Below are positions 59,821 to 64,000 of a DNA stretch of 64,000 nucleotides, piece by piece. This DNA is from Limosilactobacillus pulli (GTDB lineage Bacteria; Bacillota; Bacilli; Lactobacillales; Lactobacillaceae), in contig NZ_CANCWQ010000001.1 in NCBI RefSeq assembly GCF_947381555.1, forward strand, positions 62,001 to 126,000. The letters run 5' to 3'. Position numbers and translations under genes: made by a program. The notes under the pieces are model-generated. The model had not been told where the DNA came from, ran no database searches, and was given only the letters and a program-made list of their open reading frames with translations. How positions within the stretch are numbered: the stretch's first letter is position 1; each line of letters opens with the position of its first letter.

Positions 59821-60543
59821 TTAGTTGCGCCGATCATCGCCCATACCGAAGATCTGCAGCAGCTGAATGAACAGGTTGATAAAGTCCAGATACAGCTGCA
59901 ACGCTCCCATGACTGCCAGACCAGTCGTTGAAACCTGACCATTGTACTCAAGATAGATGTTTTTCATCTTTTGAGCATCATAGGCCGTCAAAATAACGAA
60001 GATAATCACGGCAATGTAGGAGAAAATGTAGGTGATCGCAGGGCTGTTTAAGAACATGTTGATCAAAGAGGCTAAAATCAAAGCAATCAAGGCCGCCATT
60101 GCATGAGCACCGAAGCGATCAAGCGAGCGTTTGGTCAGCGTCCCATACAGCGCCATTACGATAAAGATCGTTGCTGATGAGACAAAGGCCGCCGTGATAT
60201 CGGCACCGGTATAAACGCCGGCCAGCAAGGCAAACTCAACCCCGTACATAATCGACAGCACCATCAGCATAATAAAGCTGCCGGTTGGATTCCGGGTAGC
60301 ACTGGCACTGATCCCCATCGACAGCGCAATTGGCAACAATAATAGCAGCCACATCATCCCAGCATGCTGGGTAAAATAGCCAAACACGGCAGCTCTAAAG
60401 GTCGTCATGACCAAAAATGAACTGACGGCCGAAACAAAAACCGACAGACCGACAAAGCCATACATCTTCGTCAAAAAGCCATTTAAGCCGGCTTCATTGA
60501 CGACACGCCTTCTTTGCTCGGGCTCTGGTGTAGAGTTGAACAT
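59821..60543 (-). CDS. Bax inhibitor-1/YccA family membrane protein
   Basis: 240 aa with seven TM helices; the conserved C-terminal VFVILTAYDAQKMK carries the Asp residues of the BI-1 proton/calcium site. Bacterial members (YetJ) are pH-sensitive calcium leak channels. ATG 60543 follows AAGGGGAG. Between murC and polA, monocistronic with a terminator. Confidence 0.92.
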   Translation of the reverse strand: MFNSTPEPEQRRRVVNEAGLNGFLTKMYGFVGLSVFVSAVSSFLVMTTFRAAVFGYFTQHAGMMWLLLLLPIALSMGISASATRNPTGSFIMLMVLSIMYGVEFALLAGVYTGADITAAFVSSATIFIVMALYGTLTKRSLDRFGAHAMAALIALILASLINMFLNSPAITYIFSYIAVIIFVILTAYDAQKMKNIYLEYNGQVSTTGLAVMGALQLYLDFINLFIQLLQIFGMGDDRRN

Positions 60544-60608
60544 AAGCTCCCCTTCTTTCATTCAATTAAGCGGTCAAATTAGTTTGACCAATATTGTCTT
60601 TCATATAA

Positions 60609-60634
60609 AAAATGGTAGCAAAAGCCACCATTTT
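60609..60634 (-). terminator. murC terminator
   Basis: AAAATGGT(G)GC/GC(T)ACCATTTTTT hairpin on the minus strand, 12 bp after the murC stop. Confidence 0.88.
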
Positions 60635-60645
60635 CTACAAGCAAT

Positions 60646-61953
60646 TTAATCATTGGATAATAAATTCTTATATTTATCTTCGTATTTTTCGATGTCACCG
60701 GCACCCATGAAGACAACGACAGCATCATGGTAGGCCAAAAGCTTATCCATCGAGTCCATGTCAATGCCTTCACTGCCCGGAATCAGGTCTTCTAAGTCTT
60801 GGCTGGAGACATGACCAGCATTTTCACGAATGGAACCAAAGATTGGTGTGACAAACGTCTTGTCGGTAGCGCTCAAAGACTGACCAAATTCTTTGAGATA
60901 AGCCTGCAGTCGACTGTAGGTATGTGGCTGGAAAACGGCTAGTACCTGTTTATCGGGATACTTTTGGCGGGCAGCATCAATCGTAGCCTTAATTTCGCTT
61001 GGGTGATGGGCATAGTCATCGATCAGCGTCATATCGCCAACATGACTTTCGGCAAACCGCCGCTTGACGCCAGAAAAACTGGCCAGCCCCTTAGCAATAT
61101 CTTTTAAGTCGACTTGTTCCATGTAGGCAACCGCGATGACAGCCAGACTGTTCAAGACACTGTGCTCACCGTATAGATGAATCTCAAATTCGCCCAGCTT
61201 CTCATCTTTAAACCAAGCCTCGAAAGTCGATCCTTGCGGCGTCCGTTGAATATTGACGGCCCGGAAATCATCTTTTTCACTGGTACCGTAGTAATAGATC
61301 GGCACGTCCAGTTGCAGCTTGCGCAGATTTTCATCGTCACCCCAGGCAAAGACGGCCTTTTTAACCTGCTTGCCATAGGTTTCAAATGAGTCGCGCACGT
61401 TATCGATGTCTTTAAAGAAGTCGGGATGATCAAAGTCAATATTGGTCATGATGGCATAGTCTGGATGGTAGGCCAAGAAGTGATCACGGTATTCATCCGC
61501 TTCAAAGACAAAGAAGCGTGAATCAGGCGTGCCAACCCCTTCACCGTCCCCAATCAGATAAGTCGTTGGTGCAACTGAGCTCAAGACGTGTGAAAGCAGC
61601 GCCGTCGTACTGGTCTTGCCATGTGCGCCGGCAACGCCGATGCTAGTGTATTGCGCAACCAGTTCCTCAACCGTATCTGGGTAGCTTTGCACCTTGTCGC
61701 CCAGTTCCTTGGCCCGAACGATTTCTGGCTGATCGTCGCCAAAGGCATTTCCTTGCACGATGATCATCCCTGGCTTGATATTTGCTGGGTCAAAGTCGTG
61801 AATCTGAATACCGGCCTGTTCCAAAGGCGCCTGCGTAAAGGTTTCTTTTTCAATGTCTGAGCCTTCAACATGATAGCCGCGGTCATGCAGTACCCGTGCC
61901 AAAGCGGCCATCCCGGTACCCTTGATGCCTACAAAATAATAACTTTTTTCCAT
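60646..61953 (-). CDS. murC: UDP-N-acetylmuramate-L-alanine ligase
   Basis: 435 aa cytosolic Mur ligase. Rossmann N-domain GIKGTGMAALARVLHDRG, ATP loop GVAGAHGKTST, central FVFEADEYRDHF, and C-domain DDYAHHPSEI. Adds L-Ala to UDP-MurNAc in peptidoglycan synthesis. Canonical length; follows ytpR with 30 bp, as in lactobacilli. Confidence 0.98.
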   Translation of the reverse strand: MEKSYYFVGIKGTGMAALARVLHDRGYHVEGSDIEKETFTQAPLEQAGIQIHDFDPANIKPGMIIVQGNAFGDDQPEIVRAKELGDKVQSYPDTVEELVAQYTSIGVAGAHGKTSTTALLSHVLSSVAPTTYLIGDGEGVGTPDSRFFVFEADEYRDHFLAYHPDYAIMTNIDFDHPDFFKDIDNVRDSFETYGKQVKKAVFAWGDDENLRKLQLDVPIYYYGTSEKDDFRAVNIQRTPQGSTFEAWFKDEKLGEFEIHLYGEHSVLNSLAVIAVAYMEQVDLKDIAKGLASFSGVKRRFAESHVGDMTLIDDYAHHPSEIKATIDAARQKYPDKQVLAVFQPHTYSRLQAYLKEFGQSLSATDKTFVTPIFGSIRENAGHVSSQDLEDLIPGSEGIDMDSMDKLLAYHDAVVVFMGAGDIEKYEDKYKNLLSND

Positions 61954-61982
61954 AATGCTGATTTTCCTTTCCTTGCCGCCAT

Positions 61983-62618
61983 TTAGGCAAACAGCTGATT
62001 GCCGCGTGCAAAGTCAAAAGCATCGCCAGCCTGACCAAAGTCATCAGGCAAAATCAGGCAGCCCGGCTTTTGAGGAGCATTCTTCAGGTTTAATTCACGC
62101 GCTGCACAGATCATCCCGTTGCTTGGCACACCCACTAAAGCCCCTGGCCAGATGATCTGTCCACTTGGCATCATGGCGCCAACCTTGGCAACGACGACCT
62201 TGACGTGTTCAGCGATGTTTGGTGAGCCGCAGACGATCTGTACCTTTTGATCGCCCAGATCGACCTGGGTAATGTGCAGATGATCTGATTTTGGATGCTT
62301 GGTCATGGATTCAACGTAGCCGATAACAAACTTTGGCGTTTCATCAGCCGTTAATTTTTCATCAAAACCAGCCGCTTGAATCTTTTCGTTTAACTTGGCA
62401 ACTTGCGCCTCGTTTAAAAAGACCTGGCCATTTTGTCCCTTGAGCTCTGGCAATACCTCTCTGGCCCCTAAGAAATTATAGCCAAGCAGACTGCCATCCT
62501 GAGCACTGACGATCTGTACCACGCCTTGATTCTGCTTAACGTTTTGATCAGCAGCCTGACCGGTTAAGACTACCAAAACATCACCCATCTCATTTGGGTT
62601 GTAGCTTGAAATTAACAT
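61983..62618 (-). CDS. ytpR: YtpR family tRNA-binding protein
   Basis: 211 aa. N-terminal DUF4479 domain (about 1-95), then a PheT-type tRNA-binding OB fold (about 100-205: VIGYVESMTKHPKSDHLHITQVDLG, VCGSPNIAEHVKVVVAKVG, GVPSNGMICAARELNL). ATG 62618 follows AAGGGAAGG. Lies between ytpP and murC, as in Bacillus ytpP-Q-R clusters. Confidence 0.94.
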   Translation of the reverse strand: MLISSYNPNEMGDVLVVLTGQAADQNVKQNQGVVQIVSAQDGSLLGYNFLGAREVLPELKGQNGQVFLNEAQVAKLNEKIQAAGFDEKLTADETPKFVIGYVESMTKHPKSDHLHITQVDLGDQKVQIVCGSPNIAEHVKVVVAKVGAMMPSGQIIWPGALVGVPSNGMICAARELNLKNAPQKPGCLILPDDFGQAGDAFDFARGNQLFA

Positions 62619-62741
62619 CAAAAATCCTTCCCTTGGCATCGCATTGAAACGGTGCTAAATATTCTTTTTCGCTTCGTCAAAAAACTTTTGACAACCAGAC
62701 TAAATTGTACCACACAACCTGGGTTCATGGATCCAGTCCAT

Positions 62742-62769
62742 AAAAAAATGGCGACCAGTCTGCCGCCAT
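62742..62769 (-). terminator. Terminator after ytpP
   Basis: ATGGCG...CGCCAT followed by TTTTTTT on the minus strand. Confidence 0.9.
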
Positions 62770-62775
62770 CATTTG

Positions 62776-63093
62776 TTATTTCAAATTGCTCAAAAAGTCT
62801 TCGACCTGCTGCTTGGTCTTACGATCCTTGTTGACAAAGCGGCCAATTTCTTCACCGTCACGGTAGGCAATAAAGCTTGGAATGCCCATGACATTTAGTT
62901 CAGTTGCCAAATCAAGATTTTCATCACGATCAACAGCATAGAATTTAAAATCAGCAAAATCTTTTTCTACTTCTGGCATTGCCGGCTTGATAAACTGGCA
63001 GTCTGGGCACCAGTCGGCTGTAAACATCAAAACGACCTGTCCCTTCAGATATTCTTGCAGCTGTTGAGCATTAACCTTAGGTAAAGCTTCCAT
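62776..63093 (-). CDS. ytpP: Thioredoxin-like protein, YtpP type
   Basis: 105 aa thioredoxin fold. Active site WC29-P-D-C32 instead of WCGPC, typical of YtpP-like proteins; cis-Pro in GIPSFIAY. Cytosolic thiol oxidoreductase. Ahead of ytpR and murC, matching the Bacillus neighbourhood. Confidence 0.92.
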   Translation of the reverse strand: MEALPKVNAQQLQEYLKGQVVLMFTADWCPDCQFIKPAMPEVEKDFADFKFYAVDRDENLDLATELNVMGIPSFIAYRDGEEIGRFVNKDRKTKQQVEDFLSNLK

Positions 63094-63245
63094 TATCGAG
63101 CACCGTCCTTTTACTTATTTTATGTAAGTATATACTACTACAGGTTCAAAGACAATGCATAATGATCTGCCTTTGTGTTAAAATTGTTACATCCAATCTA
63201 CTTGGGTCAAAATATGGCATAGGCTAAACGAAAGAAGCGATTGAA

Positions 63246-63581
63246 ATGAATGATTCAAATGGTTCACTTAGCCCATGGATGATTCCGCTTACTCTGGGTG
63301 CCTCCGGAATTGCGGGTTTCTTTGCCGGCAAGCTGGTGGGCAACCGACGGCGTTCCGCAAACATGATCTTAAAAATGATTACCAATGATTTCAAACGCGA
63401 GGGCACGGTTGAAGGCAGCTGGATTGACCATCAGCCGATCCCCTATCGTCAGTATGCTGTGCGCACTCTGGCATATCGTGGAGGAATTCGCCGTTTTGAA
63501 GATGATCAGCTAATCAGCTATGAGTTCTTGGCGGATGCCAGTACCGGCACGTTGCTGAAGCTAAAGCGCATTGATAATTAA
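63246..63581 (+). CDS. Small membrane-anchored protein of unknown function
   Basis: 111 aa. One N-terminal TM segment (about 10-30, WMIPLTLGASGIAGFFAGKLVG) then a basic RNRRRS junction and a soluble domain ending LISYEFLADASTGTLLKLKRI, which faintly recalls PepSY-like repeats. AAAGAAG precedes the ATG. Monocistronic with a strong terminator. Not recognised. Confidence 0.75.
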   Translation: MNDSNGSLSPWMIPLTLGASGIAGFFAGKLVGNRRRSANMILKMITNDFKREGTVEGSWIDHQPIPYRQYAVRTLAYRGGIRRFEDDQLISYEFLADASTGTLLKLKRIDN

Positions 63582-63588
63582 GCAATAC

Positions 63589-63623
63589 AAAAAGGCTGTT
63601 GGATTTCTCCAACAGCCTTTTTT
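63589..63623 (+). terminator. Terminator after the small membrane protein gene
   Basis: GGCTGTTGGA/TCCAACAGCC with flanking A- and T-tracts. Confidence 0.95.
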
Positions 63624-63755
63624 CGCACCATATATCCGGAATATGACGCATGGCCGATTGTCATTCATAATTGTTGATTAAGAGTTTAATTGGAATCTTT
63701 TGATGTAAATTGCACTAGGAACTGCGGTCAAAGCAATCAATCGGTAAATGGAATC

Positions 63756-63890
63756 ATGATCATCAATGGCGGAGTGGATGGGCAGCGCATTGACGATCTT
63801 AAATTAATCATTTAAAGTAACGAGACTCAACTCAGCCAGATCGCACACTATCCTGGCCAAGCCAGCTTCGTTAGTATTGAAGCTTAATAA
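63756..63890 (+). pseudogene. Possible decayed ORF at the right edge
   Basis: One frame reads MIINGGVDGQRIDDLKLII, a TAA (63813-63815), then SNETQLSQIAHYPGQASFVS before TAATAA at 63885-63890. The composition looks protein-like on both sides of the stop, but no ribosome-binding site is seen and I cannot name a family. The rest of 63624-64000 shows no gene on either strand. Confidence 0.3.
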
Positions 63891-64000
63891 TACTTATTGC
63901 GCTTATCTTCATTAATGGAGCGGCATCTGCATCAGCGGTGAATGGGGTTCCGCCGAAAACATCGTGCACTAAGCGATTTTTTCGTGATACAGAATGCCTG

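Noticed and set aside
1..64000. CRISPR arrays
   Set aside because: No regularly spaced direct repeats with unique spacers were seen anywhere in the window.

Overview
The window looks like chromosome from a heterofermentative lactobacillus, most like Limosilactobacillus. The grounds are gene content and order: pepP/yqhY/nusB/folD, yqeG-yqeH-yhbY-nadD-yqeK-rsfS, dnaI-dnaB-nrdR-coaE-mutM-polA, a DUF3042 protein and an IS30-type transposase. GC content by eye is in the mid-to-high 40s (not computed), and Shine-Dalgarno sites are strong. The species cannot be fixed from sequence reading alone. Most of the window is conserved housekeeping DNA on the minus strand, with a few plus-strand islands that carry the less familiar content.

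Left part (1-12.7 kb). A folate/transcription block (folD partial, nusB, yqhY, a 2H-phosphoesterase-like gene, pepP) is followed by a TetR repressor. The repressor diverges from a compact four-gene plus-strand operon: acyltransferase, GT8 glycosyltransferase, GT8 glycosyltransferase, acyltransferase. A perfect operator-like palindrome sits on the operon's -35 element, and the set suggests an uncharacterised acylated glycolipid or glycan. Next comes a sulfur/cysteine unit: a MetA-like O-acyltransferase and cysK. Its 5' leader encodes a 27-residue peptide with three consecutive Cys codons, then mutually exclusive antiterminator and terminator helices. This is a textbook ribosome-mediated attenuator layout, and I regard it as the most interesting object in the window. 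An orphan citX and the rplU-prp-rpmA ribosomal operon follow, then a second TetR gene.

Middle part (12.8-44.7 kb). A tRNA-Arg(TCT) gene is followed by about 660 bp of AT-rich, gene-free DNA with attachment-site-like direct repeats. Beyond it lie a three-gene operon (coiled-coil protein, unknown protein, all-alpha dUTPase); glnA and miaA; a glucokinase/rhomboid/YqgQ block; a class B PBP diverging from a large YfhO-type membrane protein; a copper unit (cupredoxin plus CPC ATPase) with two cop-box-like sites; greA-udk and an MltG fragment lacking its catalytic domain; pheST behind a Phe T-box; small enzymes; YidC; a PDF-like protein; a MATE transporter; a complete IS30 element; and an ArlRS-like two-component system.

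Right part (44.7-64 kb). This is ribosome biogenesis and NAD synthesis (rpmF to yqeG), then rplT-rpmI-infC behind an L20-type attenuator, with infC apparently starting at AUA. DNA replication and repair genes (dnaI to polA), a BI-1 membrane protein, murC, ytpR and a YtpP-like thioredoxin follow. The last 400 bp hold no intact gene. A family of GAGGCTGGGA-type palindromic intergenic repeats recurs at four places.
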